In this document: piece after piece, positions 1 to 8,424 of the stretch
How positions within the stretch are numbered: the first letter of the stretch is position 1
Layout: each line of letters begins with the position of its first letter
NCBI RefSeq assembly: GCF_030347995.1
Contig: NZ_JAQIBC010000001.1
Coordinates: forward strand, 1-64,000
Direction: 5' to 3'
Origin: Sulfurovum xiamenensis
Lineage (GTDB): Bacteria > Campylobacterota > Campylobacteria > Campylobacterales > Sulfurovaceae
DNA: 64,000 nucleotides
Notes under the pieces: generated by a model
Databases searched by the model: none
What the model saw: only the letters and a program-made list of their open reading frames with translations
What the model was told of the DNA's origin: nothing
Made by a program: the position numbers and the translations under genes

Positions 1-1
1 C

Positions 2-1003
2 AGTGCCGATGCTATGAAGTTTGTCCTGTTGGAGAATAGTATCGAATCTGTAAATATTACAACCCCATTAAGTGGCTACATACAAGGAGGAAATTCTATA
101 ATAACAAATGCAAATGCAACAATCACACAAAATGGTTGGGGTGTTAAATTTATTCTAGATGAAGGTAGCCTGGGAGAAATGTCTTTTTTTGATATGACCG
201 AACCTTATGATGCTGTCTTTGAAAATCTTCCAACCGGTGAACATACTATCGATGTGTATATTGTTGATGAAAGTGGTGCCATTCAAACTGGTAATATGAT
301 GCATGATCATGTTCACCATATTGGAACAGGTGGTGAAATCATCGTAGCATTTGGTGACAGTATAACATACGCATATAATGATGATGTCAGTATAGATGAT
401 GTTTCAGATGATGGACGTAATCGTGGTGGAGGGTTTGAACCAATTCTGAACAACCTTTTAACCTTGGAAACAAATCAACCGCATAGCATCTTAAATGAAG
501 GTATAAGCGGAAATACATCTGCAGATGGATTAGCACGCTTACCTCAGGTTATCGATGCACATCCGGAAGCCACGACATACTTAATCATGTTCGGAACCAA
601 TGATGCCAACCCATGTTGTAGTTTACCTATAGAGACATTTAGAACAAATATGCAACAGATTATAGATACGCTAAAAAATGCAGGAAAAATACCTATACTT
701 GCCAAAGCACCACGTGTAATGAGTGACTATTTTACTGATCCCACCTATGTCGAACAAGGAATAGATCCTGAAGATGGGACAAGAAATATCATCATTAGAT
801 CATATAATGATGTTATAGATGAATTGGTAGCCATTAATAATATCACCGTAATGCCTCCAGATTTTTATACGTATTTCAGAGATACATTTGGGAATACTTA
901 TAGTGTGAGTGTACAAGATGGTTATGTAGATAATTTCCATCCTGATAACTTGGGATATAATGCAATGGCAGAATTGTGGAGAGATGCCTTAATAGTACAA
1001 TAG
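2..1003 (+). CDS. SGNH/GDSL-type hydrolase (5' end cut by window)
   Basis: This is the C-terminal part of an SGNH-fold esterase or acetylhydrolase. All the catalytic blocks are visible: AFGDSIT with the nucleophilic Ser (about residue 117 counted from the Met at 14), the GISGNT block, the FGTND block and the DNFHPDN Asp-His pair near the end. The reading frame is open to the window edge, and the residues before that Met (SADAM followed by KFVLL) look like the end of a beta-sandwich carbohydrate-associated domain. The Met at 14 is therefore probably internal. It converges with the sugar operon that follows, so a role in trimming or deacetylating a surface glycan is plausible but unproven. The substrate cannot be read from the sequence. 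Confidence 0.85.
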   Translation, partial: SADAMKFVLLENSIESVNITTPLSGYIQGGNSIITNANATITQNGWGVKFILDEGSLGEMSFFDMTEPYDAVFENLPTGEHTIDVYIVDESGAIQTGNMMHDHVHHIGTGGEIIVAFGDSITYAYNDDVSIDDVSDDGRNRGGGFEPILNNLLTLETNQPHSILNEGISGNTSADGLARLPQVIDAHPEATTYLIMFGTNDANPCCSLPIETFRTNMQQIIDTLKNAGKIPILAKAPRVMSDYFTDPTYVEQGIDPEDGTRNIIIRSYNDVIDELVAINNITVMPPDFYTYFRDTFGNTYSVSVQDGYVDNFHPDNLGYNAMAELWRDALIVQ

Positions 1004-1158
1004 TAAATTACTAACTGAAATAAACTTCTCAGTTTAAATTGCAATAAGCAAAAAGTTTTTGATCAGATTCCAGCTGTACTTTATTTATATAATTGCAAGT
1101 AGTAAACATAATACTACCGTTCTTTCATTCTCTTTCTCTCTCACTATTTTAGATGAGA

Positions 1159-2190
1159 TCAAATATCTAATATACCACCATACATTTCTGCATTTTTAAT
1201 GATTTTATGCCATTTAATGAGATCTTTATACCACTCCAAAGTAATCGTCTGTGTAGTCTTTTCTAATTCACCACTTTCAAGTTTTTCAACGATCTCTTTT
1301 GTACCTTTTTCAGCATTCCACGCAGCTTTCCATCCCAATGCATTTTCTACCTTATCAAAACTTACAGAATAACTTCTATGATCTGGGTCTCCATACCATT
1401 CTATATCAACTTTTTCACCCATAAGTTCGGAAACCGTATTGGCTATCTTTTCTGCAAGTGGTCCAAGTTGATAATTGTTCTCTGCACTACCAATATTGAA
1501 AAGTTGTTTATTTATTTTAGATGTGTCAGCTTCCAAAAGAAGGCACATAACATCTGTTGTATCTTGTACATGTACCATAGGTCTATATTGACTACCATCC
1601 CTCATGAGTGGTAGTTTCTTAGTTTTCCATGCACCGTAAACCATTCCATTGATTGCAAGATCCAATCTCATTCTAGGACTATATCCAAAAACTGTCGACT
1701 GTCTCATAACAGTCACACAGAAATCATCATCTGAGAGTGCGAATACACCTTTTTCAGCCTTTTCATTTGCTTTAGCATATACAGTCAAAGGATTCGTTGA
1801 AGCTGTTTCATCTACCTGCTGATCCTGAAAGCCATAAATACTGCAACTAGATGGAAGAATATAGCGTTTAACACCTGCATTTTTAGCAAGGGTAGCAGTT
1901 CTCACGCGACTGACATGATTTGTTTGCCAAGTTGCTTCTTCAAGTAATTCACCACTAGGGTCATTTGAAATAGCTACCAGATCGATCACAAAATCTACAT
2001 TTGCAAAAACTTCTTCTCGAAGTCTACGGCTGTCCTCTTGAATCAATGTTAAATGACTATTTTCTTCCAATTTATCTTTTCCGAAGAAAAAACGATCGAG
2101 TGCTTTGACCTTATACCCTTTTGAAAGTAATTTAGGGACCAAAACCGAACCTATATATCCACCCGCTCCTGTTACTAATACTGTTTTCAT
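1159..2190 (-). CDS. NAD-dependent epimerase/dehydratase (extended SDR)
   Basis: A 343-residue extended short-chain dehydrogenase/reductase, of the kind that modifies nucleotide sugars. The Rossmann motif TGAGGYIG (Gly8, Gly11, Gly14) is at the N-terminus, and SSCSIYG supplies the catalytic Ser/Thr region near 114-120. The expected YxxxK is altered: it reads Tyr138-Ala-Lys-Ala-Asn142, so Asn stands where the catalytic Lys normally is. It is the last gene of the rfbA operon and its start overlaps the rfbC stop by 4 bp, implying translational coupling. It may act as a 4-epimerase, reductase or dehydratase on a dTDP-sugar. The exact reaction is not predictable, and the altered motif leaves its activity open. 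Confidence 0.85.
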   Translation of the reverse strand: MKTVLVTGAGGYIGSVLVPKLLSKGYKVKALDRFFFGKDKLEENSHLTLIQEDSRRLREEVFANVDFVIDLVAISNDPSGELLEEATWQTNHVSRVRTATLAKNAGVKRYILPSSCSIYGFQDQQVDETASTNPLTVYAKANEKAEKGVFALSDDDFCVTVMRQSTVFGYSPRMRLDLAINGMVYGAWKTKKLPLMRDGSQYRPMVHVQDTTDVMCLLLEADTSKINKQLFNIGSAENNYQLGPLAEKIANTVSELMGEKVDIEWYGDPDHRSYSVSFDKVENALGWKAAWNAEKGTKEIVEKLESGELEKTTQTITLEWYKDLIKWHKIIKNAEMYGGILDI

Positions 2191-2750
2191 ATATTTTCTC
2201 CATAAATAAAATTGTTATCCACATCACTTAAAAAAGATGCTTCCTTATCTTTATCCGACAAAATGGGGTCACCCCAGCCCCAGTCAATATTCAGTTCTGG
2301 ATCATCCCAACGAATTGCCCTATCATGTTCAGGTGAATAGAACTCATCAACCATATAAAGTTGATGTGTATTGGGAACCAATGCCAATGCACCATGGGCG
2401 AAACCCTTTGGAACCACAATTTTTCTATGATTATCAGCAGTAATTAATGCTTTGATATGATGGCCATAAGTAGGACTGCCTTTTCTGACATCAACTACAA
2501 CATCTAAAATAGCACCTGTTATGATACTCACGATCTTCGTTTGTGCTTTAGGAGCAGTTTGAAAATGTAATCCTCTCAATGTTCCTGCATATACACTCAA
2601 AGAGTGATTATCCTGCACAAAATCAAAGAAAAGTCCGTTTTCTTCCATAGATTTTTTTGAATATCTTTCGGTAAAAAAACCACGATCATCGCCAAAAACT
2701 TTTGGTTCGAGAATGACAACACCTTCCAAAGCTGTTTCAATCACTTTCAT
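2187..2750 (-). CDS. rfbC: dTDP-4-dehydrorhamnose 3,5-epimerase
   Basis: RfbC/RmlC epimerises C3 and C5 of dTDP-4-keto-6-deoxyglucose in the cytoplasm. At 187 residues it has the usual family length. The cupin core carries GDDRGFFTERY near residue 20, RGLHFQ with catalytic His62, and LYMVDEFYSP with Tyr132, which agree with the known RmlC catalytic His and Tyr. Its start overlaps the end of the FAD oxidoreductase gene by 4 bp and its stop overlaps the SDR start, so it is the middle member of a coupled trio. Neither RfbB nor RfbD is encoded in this window, so the operon may use this epimerase for a sugar other than L-rhamnose. Confidence 0.93.
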   Translation of the reverse strand: MKVIETALEGVVILEPKVFGDDRGFFTERYSKKSMEENGLFFDFVQDNHSLSVYAGTLRGLHFQTAPKAQTKIVSIITGAILDVVVDVRKGSPTYGHHIKALITADNHRKIVVPKGFAHGALALVPNTHQLYMVDEFYSPEHDRAIRWDDPELNIDWGWGDPILSDKDKEASFLSDVDNNFIYGENI

Positions 2751-3967
2751 ACTTCATCCTTTTCGATATAATGATCCACTACCCATTTTGCAAATGGAAA
2801 GCTGCTTGTAAATGCAGGACTGACCGCATTGAGAACATGTACGGTTTTTGTATCACCTTCAACTACAAAATCCTGTAAAAGCTCCAGCGTTTTAATATTG
2901 AGAAGCTGTGCTCTGATCCCCGGCTTACTCCATTGATTAAAACCATCGACGTCAATTTGTTTGACCATTTTGGTAGCCAGACTTACAAAATATTTTTTGT
3001 TATATTTGTGAAGCTCTTCATATGCTAATGAGCGAAAATTGAATGAATTGTTCAGAAAGAGTTTTGTCTCATACCTCAAGATCGTTAAGAGTTCAGAAAA
3101 ACTAAATCGGCTTAAGCCTTTATAATTTTCTCGCCAAAAAGCAGGAATCGCTGTAGGACCGATTTTGATGATATTATCAACCGTCACTGTGTAATGTACA
3201 CCTAAAAATGGATTATTCAAATTAGGAACAGGATAAATATTTGTTTTGATCGGTTTATCCTCTTTGGTATATTTGAGATAGATACCTTTAAAAGGAATAA
3301 TCACATAATCTTCAGAATAACCGTAATCCCGTGCAATTTTATCTGCATATAATCCTGCGCAATTTATGATCTTGTTAGCATGATATCTGTTACCTAAAGT
3401 ACTTTCAACGGTATGATCATCAATCTTTTGATGATATCCCTCTTTAAAATAGAATTGAACACCTTTTGATTGCATATCATTAAAAACATGTGTTGTGATT
3501 TCTACCGGGTCTACAGTAGAAGTATCAGGAGAATAGAGCGCTTTTTTATAGGTTTTGGCATTAGGCTCTATCGTGGCAAGTTCCTCTTCATCTATGATTC
3601 TTACATTCACGCCATTTACTTTTCCTCTACGTTCAAGTTCATAAATGCCTTCAAGCTCTTTTTCATCGGATGCTACGACCACTTTATGACATTTATTGAT
3701 CCTTAAATTATTATCGTCACAATATTTTGTCAGAATACGATTACCGTCTCTTGTAAATTTGGCCTTGAGTGAATTCGCCGTGTAATAAAAACCAGCATGA
3801 AGGACGCCACTATTTCTTCCACTGCTATGTTCAGCAACCTTACTCTCCTTTTCCAAAACAATGATTCTTCTTTCCGGATACCTAAGATGTAACTCTTTGG
3901 CAATAGCTAATCCAATAATCCCTGCTCCGATAATCAAATAATCGCTTTCAACTATATTGCTCATCAT
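2747..3967 (-). CDS. FAD-dependent oxidoreductase, LhgO-like
   Basis: A member of the DAO/FAD oxidoreductase family, closest in appearance to L-2-hydroxyglutarate oxidase (LhgO). The dinucleotide-binding motif IIGAGIIGLAIA is at the N-terminus, followed by HSSGRNSGVLHAGFYY, which is typical of LhgO-like proteins. I place the start at the ATG at 3967 because a strong Shine-Dalgarno, AAGGAAGGGG, lies just before it. The longer reading from 3994 would translate that site. It sits between a COG4091-like dehydrogenase and rfbC, which is odd for a central-metabolism enzyme. A role in oxidising a hydroxyacid or sugar intermediate for surface glycan synthesis is inferred from this context. Confidence 0.82.
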   Translation of the reverse strand: MMSNIVESDYLIIGAGIIGLAIAKELHLRYPERRIIVLEKESKVAEHSSGRNSGVLHAGFYYTANSLKAKFTRDGNRILTKYCDDNNLRINKCHKVVVASDEKELEGIYELERRGKVNGVNVRIIDEEELATIEPNAKTYKKALYSPDTSTVDPVEITTHVFNDMQSKGVQFYFKEGYHQKIDDHTVESTLGNRYHANKIINCAGLYADKIARDYGYSEDYVIIPFKGIYLKYTKEDKPIKTNIYPVPNLNNPFLGVHYTVTVDNIIKIGPTAIPAFWRENYKGLSRFSFSELLTILRYETKLFLNNSFNFRSLAYEELHKYNKKYFVSLATKMVKQIDVDGFNQWSKPGIRAQLLNIKTLELLQDFVVEGDTKTVHVLNAVSPAFTSSFPFAKWVVDHYIEKDEV

Positions 3968-4028
3968 CACCCCTTCCTTTTTTGGAATGTTCATATCTTA
4001 ATGATATACATTAGTGACCTATTATTCG

Positions 4029-5171
4029 TTAACCTTCAAATACCCTCTTTTCAATTGTTTTCCATGCTTCTAGCGCCAAACTATCAGGTATTTCAACATC
4101 ATCAAATGTTAAAATCTGACCTTCTACTACCGGTTTACGTACCGTTACATCATACATAAGACCAATAGGTACATGTCCAGGGTGTTTTTTTATTTCTGCA
4201 GCTTCGCCTCTAACTTCAAAACTACCAATACCTTTCTTAATGGTCTCACCCGGCTTCAAATCTCTTTTTGCTATGGTGACAGTACTGATACTTGGATGTG
4301 TACCATTATTCAACAGGACACCACGACCTTCCAAGAGGCGATCTATCGTTTTTATGATTTCAAAGTAGCATAAGTGGTATGGACGGTCCAATGTATAAAA
4401 CGGTCCATCACCCATTTTATAATTTCGAAGCCCCTCTGCTTGATTAACAGTATGTTCAGCTACTATGAATACACCCGGACGAAGTTTCGGGGACAAAAGA
4501 TAATCGCTTATCGGATAACCTAACTCTTTTGCCTTTTGAGCTAACATAGTGCCGCCATGCCATGTGTCATCATCTTCTAATCCTATGAGTCCTTGCTGGG
4601 CGATACCTAAATTAAGACCATTGGCAACCAGAGTTTGCTCTATCTGTACTTTCGTACCATCAGTAAATGATGTCGTCATATCGATACTGTAATTCTGTTT
4701 ATCTGCCCAGAACTCCATGTCTTCGAGTTTCGGATGAAGATTTAAATACCCTTTCATATTTCCATAAACAAGAGGTTTAAATCCCATAGAAATGGCTTCT
4801 TCATGCAACATAGCTAAAACACCTGGCTGGTCACCCTCCGCTTCACTTATGAGACCTTTATCTGCAAAAAATGAACCAACTGTAACCTGAAACTCGGCAT
4901 TCATTGTCACGACAGGTATTCCCGCCTTCATTATTTTATCAATCGATTCACATGCATAAATAGGATCCCCAGTACACTCAACAATCAAGTCAGATTTCTC
5001 TATTAGTTCATCAAGACTATTTGTTAGTAAATCACTATAAGGTACATCAACCCTTTCATTGATTTTTGTACGCGTAAGAATTTTTATTAATTCATGCTTC
5101 GGGTTTTCATGTAATAAATTTATTAGTCCTCTGGCAATAAAACCTGTTCCTATAACACTTATTTTACTCAT
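4029..5171 (-). CDS. Homoserine-dehydrogenase-like NAD(P) oxidoreductase with SAF domain
   Basis: A 380-residue protein resembling COG4091, predicted homoserine dehydrogenases with a C-terminal SAF domain. The N-terminus has a Rossmann motif (VIGTGFIARG) followed by a dinucleotide-binding half containing VECTGDP and AGIPVVTMNAE. The last roughly 80 residues (from about KRDLKPGETI) look like a SAF domain, as in sialic acid synthases. The start is supported by a purine-rich site (AAAGGGGAAGAA) directly upstream. Its position between rfbA and the LhgO-like gene argues for a sugar or sugar-acid substrate rather than homoserine in amino-acid synthesis. The substrate is unknown. Confidence 0.78.
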   Translation of the reverse strand: MSKISVIGTGFIARGLINLLHENPKHELIKILTRTKINERVDVPYSDLLTNSLDELIEKSDLIVECTGDPIYACESIDKIMKAGIPVVTMNAEFQVTVGSFFADKGLISEAEGDQPGVLAMLHEEAISMGFKPLVYGNMKGYLNLHPKLEDMEFWADKQNYSIDMTTSFTDGTKVQIEQTLVANGLNLGIAQQGLIGLEDDDTWHGGTMLAQKAKELGYPISDYLLSPKLRPGVFIVAEHTVNQAEGLRNYKMGDGPFYTLDRPYHLCYFEIIKTIDRLLEGRGVLLNNGTHPSISTVTIAKRDLKPGETIKKGIGSFEVRGEAAEIKKHPGHVPIGLMYDVTVRKPVVEGQILTFDDVEIPDSLALEAWKTIEKRVFEG

Positions 5172-5276
5172 TTCTTCCCCTTTCTATAAAAATTTACTTG
5201 CCTACTAAGCTCCTAAGAAGTATATTTTCAATTATTGCATAATTACATTAATATAATACTATATAATAGAAATTAA

Positions 5277-6152
5277 TCATATTCTCTTTTCTTTTGACAT
5301 TTCAATCATATATTTGCCATATTCAGTTTTTTTGAGTGGTTGTGCCAACTCATAAAGCTCTTTACTACTTATCCATCCTTTATAATATGCGACCTCCTCA
5401 ATACAAGCAACTTTATATCCTTGCCTTTGTTCAATATTTTGAATAAAAAGACTTGCTTGTGCCAAACTTTCATGTGTACCGGTATCAAGCCATGCATAAC
5501 CTCTTCCCATCAATTCTACATTTAATTTTTTTCTTTTTAAATATTCTTGATTTATAGAAGTTACCTCTAATTCTCCTCGTTCTGAGGGTTCAATACTTTT
5601 CGCTATTTTAATGACATCATTGTCATAAAAATAGAGTCCTGTTACAGCATAATGACTTTTAGGAGTTTCAGGTTTTTCTTCAATGGACAATACATTTTGA
5701 TCTTTATCAAACTCAACTACACCGAATCTTTCAGGATCTTTTACATAATAGCCAAAAATTAATGCACCATCAGTCAACTGTGCAGCTTTTTCTAACCTTG
5801 GTGTAAGACCAGGCCCATAATAAATATTATCTCCTAAAATCAAACAGACACTATCATCTCCAATAAATTCTTCTCCAATGATAAATGCATCAGCCACCCC
5901 TCTAGGAGACTCTTGAATCATATATTCAATTTTCATGCCCAAATGTGATCCATCACCCAAAAGTTCTTCAAAACGTATAATATCATGGGGTGTTGATATA
6001 ATCAAAACTTCACGAATACCTGCTAGCATCAAAACGGAAAGTGGATAATAGATCATTGGTTTGTCATAAATAGGCAGTAATTGTTTTGATATAACTGAAG
6101 TTATTGGATAAAGTCTTGTTCCACTGCCACCTGCAAGAATAATACCTTTCAT
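5277..6152 (-). CDS. rfbA: Glucose-1-phosphate thymidylyltransferase
   Basis: RfbA/RmlA makes dTDP-glucose from dTTP and glucose-1-phosphate, the first step to dTDP-deoxysugars. The signature [11 protein letters not shown] lies at the N-terminus, followed by [18 protein letters not shown], and LGDNIYYG carries the metal-binding Asp. I start it at the ATG at 6152, giving 291 residues, the normal family length. AGAAAGGG precedes this ATG, whereas an upstream ATG at 6179 would add nine residues without homology. It is the promoter-proximal gene of the rfbA-COG4091-LhgO-rfbC-SDR operon, with about 105 bp before the next gene. Confidence 0.95.
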   Translation of the reverse strand: MKGIILAGGSGTRLYPITSVISKQLLPIYDKPMIYYPLSVLMLAGIREVLIISTPHDIIRFEELLGDGSHLGMKIEYMIQESPRGVADAFIIGEEFIGDDSVCLILGDNIYYGPGLTPRLEKAAQLTDGALIFGYYVKDPERFGVVEFDKDQNVLSIEEKPETPKSHYAVTGLYFYDNDVIKIAKSIEPSERGELEVTSINQEYLKRKKLNVELMGRGYAWLDTGTHESLAQASLFIQNIEQRQGYKVACIEEVAYYKGWISSKELYELAQPLKKTEYGKYMIEMSKEKRI

Positions 6153-6187
6153 AAATACCCTTTCTTTATGATAGTTCATTAAGTTAC

Positions 6188-6216
6188 ACTATATCATATC
6201 ATAATAGGTATTGCAA
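6188..6216 (-). promoter_or_regulatory. Sigma70-type promoter for the rfbA operon
   Basis: Read on the minus strand there is a -35 TTGCAA (6211-6216), a 17-bp spacer and a -10 TATAGT (6188-6193). This lies about 35 bp before the rfbA start. The fit to the housekeeping consensus is good, but it is a sequence match only. Confidence 0.55.
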
Positions 6217-6225
6217 GTTTTTTTC

Positions 6226-6561
6226 TTAAAAGGTGATCACTTTCCACTCTTCTTTTAGTGCAGATGTCAGCAGTTCTCCGGTATGGGTCATATCTATCCC
6301 TAATGTAGCCAATTTCTCACTCACACCATATTCATCGCTGCATACTACACAGCATGAGAGTGCAACACCGGTTGCTTTAATCTGAGCTACCATCTCTTGC
6401 AGTTCTGCATTTTCTGCCAATAGCTTTGCCGAAGGACCCCATATCATAAGATGGGCTTTGTCCCAATATCCTCTTGGAAGAATGACACTTGAGTAAAGCA
6501 GTACCATCTTTTTAGCCACTTCTATCTCAGCAGTACTCCATACTATAAGTAGTTTGTCCAT
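6226..6561 (-). CDS. DsrE-family small protein
   Basis: A 111-residue protein of the DsrE/DsrF-like fold, a group that includes sulfur carriers and many uncharacterised cytoplasmic proteins common in sulfur-oxidising Campylobacterota. It begins KLLIVWSTAEIEVAKKM and has AHLMIWGPSAKLLAENAELQ in the middle, typical of the fold. A Cys-Cys-x-x-Cys cluster (SCCVVCSDEYG) at about residues 70-80 could carry persulfide sulfur, but DsrE-like proteins often lack proven activity. It stands alone between rfbA and the purH terminator. Confidence 0.75.
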   Translation of the reverse strand: MDKLLIVWSTAEIEVAKKMVLLYSSVILPRGYWDKAHLMIWGPSAKLLAENAELQEMVAQIKATGVALSCCVVCSDEYGVSEKLATLGIDMTHTGELLTSALKEEWKVITF

Positions 6562-6630
6562 GGTTATTCCTAATAAATTAATGATGTATTATAGTATTTT
6601 TGGGAAGATTAAAAAAGGAAGAAAATGAAT

Positions 6631-6661
6631 AAAAAAGGCAGTACATCAATCATATACTGCC
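6631..6661 (-). terminator. Rho-independent terminator after purH
   Basis: On the minus strand GGCAGTA and TACTGCC form a perfect 7-bp stem (6637-6643 with 6655-6661) with an 11-nt loop, directly followed by six Ts. It starts 9 bp after the purH stop codon. Confidence 0.8.
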
Positions 6662-6669
6662 AAAAGATC

Positions 6670-8202
6670 TTAGTGTAAAAAGTGTCTTACAGTAGTAAAG
6701 TAAAGAGAAATACCATGTTCATTGGCAGCTTCAATGACTTCATCATCTCTGATGCTTCCACCAGGCTCGATGATCGCTTTTACACCTGCAGCTGCTGCTG
6801 CATCGATACTATCACGGAACGGGAAGAAGGCTTCAGATGCCATCGCTGCACCAGATACATCCAAATCCATCTCTTTGGCTTTTTTAAGAGCACATTGAGC
6901 AGCATCTACCCGGCTTGTCATCCCCATACCTACAGCGACCATTGCTGAGTCTTTTACATACACTACACAGTTAGACTTCGTCAGACCAGCGACTTTCCAT
7001 GCGATCTCCAAGTCTTTCATCTCTTGCGCTGTGGCAGTCAGTTCTGATTTTTGCTCTGCATTGTGCACTTCGCCATCACAGATACAGTCCGCATTCTGAT
7101 AAACAAATCCGCCATCCACATGTTTGAAATCATGGCTGTCATTTGACATCACAAGTTTTGTTCCACCCTGGGCAAAAAGCTTAAGACGTTTTTTCTTTTC
7201 AAACACTTCTAAAGCTTCAGCGTCAAAATCTGCTGCCATCACCACTTCAAGGAAGATCTCATTCATTTTCTCTGCAAGCTCTTTAGTTACCACACCATTG
7301 ACTGCAACAACTCCACCGAATGCAGAGACAGGATCACATTTGAGTGCTTCCGTGTAGGATTCTAAAAGTGTACCTTTAATGGCAAAACCACAAGGATTTC
7401 CATGTTTTACGATACATACAGCATTTTCATCACCAAAACTTGAAGCGATCTTTAGTGCACCGTTCACATCATTGATGTTGTTGAAACTTGCTTCACCTTT
7501 GATCTGTTTGAAGTTTTTTGTGAAGTGATTGTCAAACTCATAGAGTGCACCTTTTTGGTGTGGGTTCTCTCCATAACGTGTCTGGAACGATTTTTTACCT
7601 GTAATGAACTGATACTCACCAAAACCATCGTTAAAACGACCGTTCATATAGTTTGCGATCATCGAGTCATACGCTGCCGTATGTTCAAAAGCTTTGATCA
7701 TCATATCTCTTCTGAACTCAACCGTGTTTGTATTGTTTTTCAGGTTATCCAGTACCGTGTCATAGTCTGCTACATCCGTCACAATGATCACACTGTCAAA
7801 GTTCTTCGCTGCACTTCTTACCATTGCTGGTCCACCGATGTCAATGTTCTCAATGATCTCCTCAAAATCATCGGTCTTTTCAATCGTTGCTTTAAACGGA
7901 TAAAGATTCACACATACAAGATCAATCCCTTCAACACCGAGCTCTTTTGCCTGATCTAAGTGAGACTGTTTGTCCCTTCTATGTAAAATACCACCGTGGA
8001 TATATGGGTTAAGCGTCTTCACTCTTCCCTCAAAACACTCAGGAAATTTTGTCACTTCATTGGCTTCAATCACCGCAATACCTGCATCTTGAAGTTTTTT
8101 ATAAGTACCACCCGTTGAAATGATCTCATAACCTAATGCTACCAACTCTTTGGCAAAGTTCTCTACACCGCTTTTGTCACTTACTGATATTAGTGCTCTC
8201 AT
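6670..8202 (-). CDS. purH: Bifunctional AICAR formyltransferase / IMP cyclohydrolase
   Basis: PurH catalyses the last two steps of de novo purine synthesis in the cytoplasm: formylation of AICAR and ring closure to IMP. The N-terminal MGS-like cyclohydrolase domain (about residues 1-190) starts [18 protein letters not shown] and includes the GGTYKKL loop. The C-terminal transformylase domain contains [10 protein letters not shown] with the catalytic Lys-His pair. At 510 residues it is full length. It is downstream of purL on the same strand, separated by a 222-bp gap that holds a two-hairpin repeat, and it is followed by a clear terminator. Confidence 0.97.
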   Translation of the reverse strand: MRALISVSDKSGVENFAKELVALGYEIISTGGTYKKLQDAGIAVIEANEVTKFPECFEGRVKTLNPYIHGGILHRRDKQSHLDQAKELGVEGIDLVCVNLYPFKATIEKTDDFEEIIENIDIGGPAMVRSAAKNFDSVIIVTDVADYDTVLDNLKNNTNTVEFRRDMMIKAFEHTAAYDSMIANYMNGRFNDGFGEYQFITGKKSFQTRYGENPHQKGALYEFDNHFTKNFKQIKGEASFNNINDVNGALKIASSFGDENAVCIVKHGNPCGFAIKGTLLESYTEALKCDPVSAFGGVVAVNGVVTKELAEKMNEIFLEVVMAADFDAEALEVFEKKKRLKLFAQGGTKLVMSNDSHDFKHVDGGFVYQNADCICDGEVHNAEQKSELTATAQEMKDLEIAWKVAGLTKSNCVVYVKDSAMVAVGMGMTSRVDAAQCALKKAKEMDLDVSGAAMASEAFFPFRDSIDAAAAAGVKAIIEPGGSIRDDEVIEAANEHGISLYFTTVRHFLH

Positions 8203-8234
8203 TCTTCTCTCTTTCTCAATAATTAATAATAAAT

Positions 8235-8312
8235 GTTACGGCGAACGCCCTTAGAAGCGAAGCGTTTCGAGAGCCGTAACGCTTTTTTGCCTACTTTTTA
8301 TAAAAAAAGTAG
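8235..8312. repeat. Two-hairpin interspersed repeat, copy A
   Basis: First copy of a three-copy family (others at 33092-33168 and 33580-33656). Plus-strand layout: 8-bp arm GTTACGGC (8235-8242), a conserved 30-nt loop starting GAACGCCCTT and ending TTTCGAGA, then the matching arm GCCGTAAC (8273-8280). A second hairpin with T5/A5 at its apex follows, with outer arms CTAC and GTAG (8291-8312). Inside the loop CGAA and TTCG can pair around GCGT. The arms differ from the other copies but still pair. It lies between purL and purH. Confidence 0.8.
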
Positions 8313-8384
8313 AAATAAAACTCTCATCCCCAAAATAAAACTGGAAATGCATACATCAATTCAAATAATAAACTCAAGTATACA

Positions 8385-8406
8385 TTCCCACTCAGAAGAG
8401 TGGGAA
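8385..8406. other. 9-bp hairpin after purL
   Basis: TTCCCACTC (8385-8393), loop AGAA, GAGTGGGAA (8398-8406): a perfect stem 18 bp past the purL stop. There is no T-run on either side, so it is not a textbook intrinsic terminator. It may protect the mRNA 3' end or act as a processing signal. Confidence 0.55.
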
Positions 8407-8424
8407 CAAGAGGAGATTATACTA

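Noticed and set aside
7525-7959. 144-codon plus-strand open frame opposite purH
   Set aside because: It lies fully antisense to the well-conserved purH, has Cys/His/Arg-rich composition typical of a mirrored frame, and no ribosome site.
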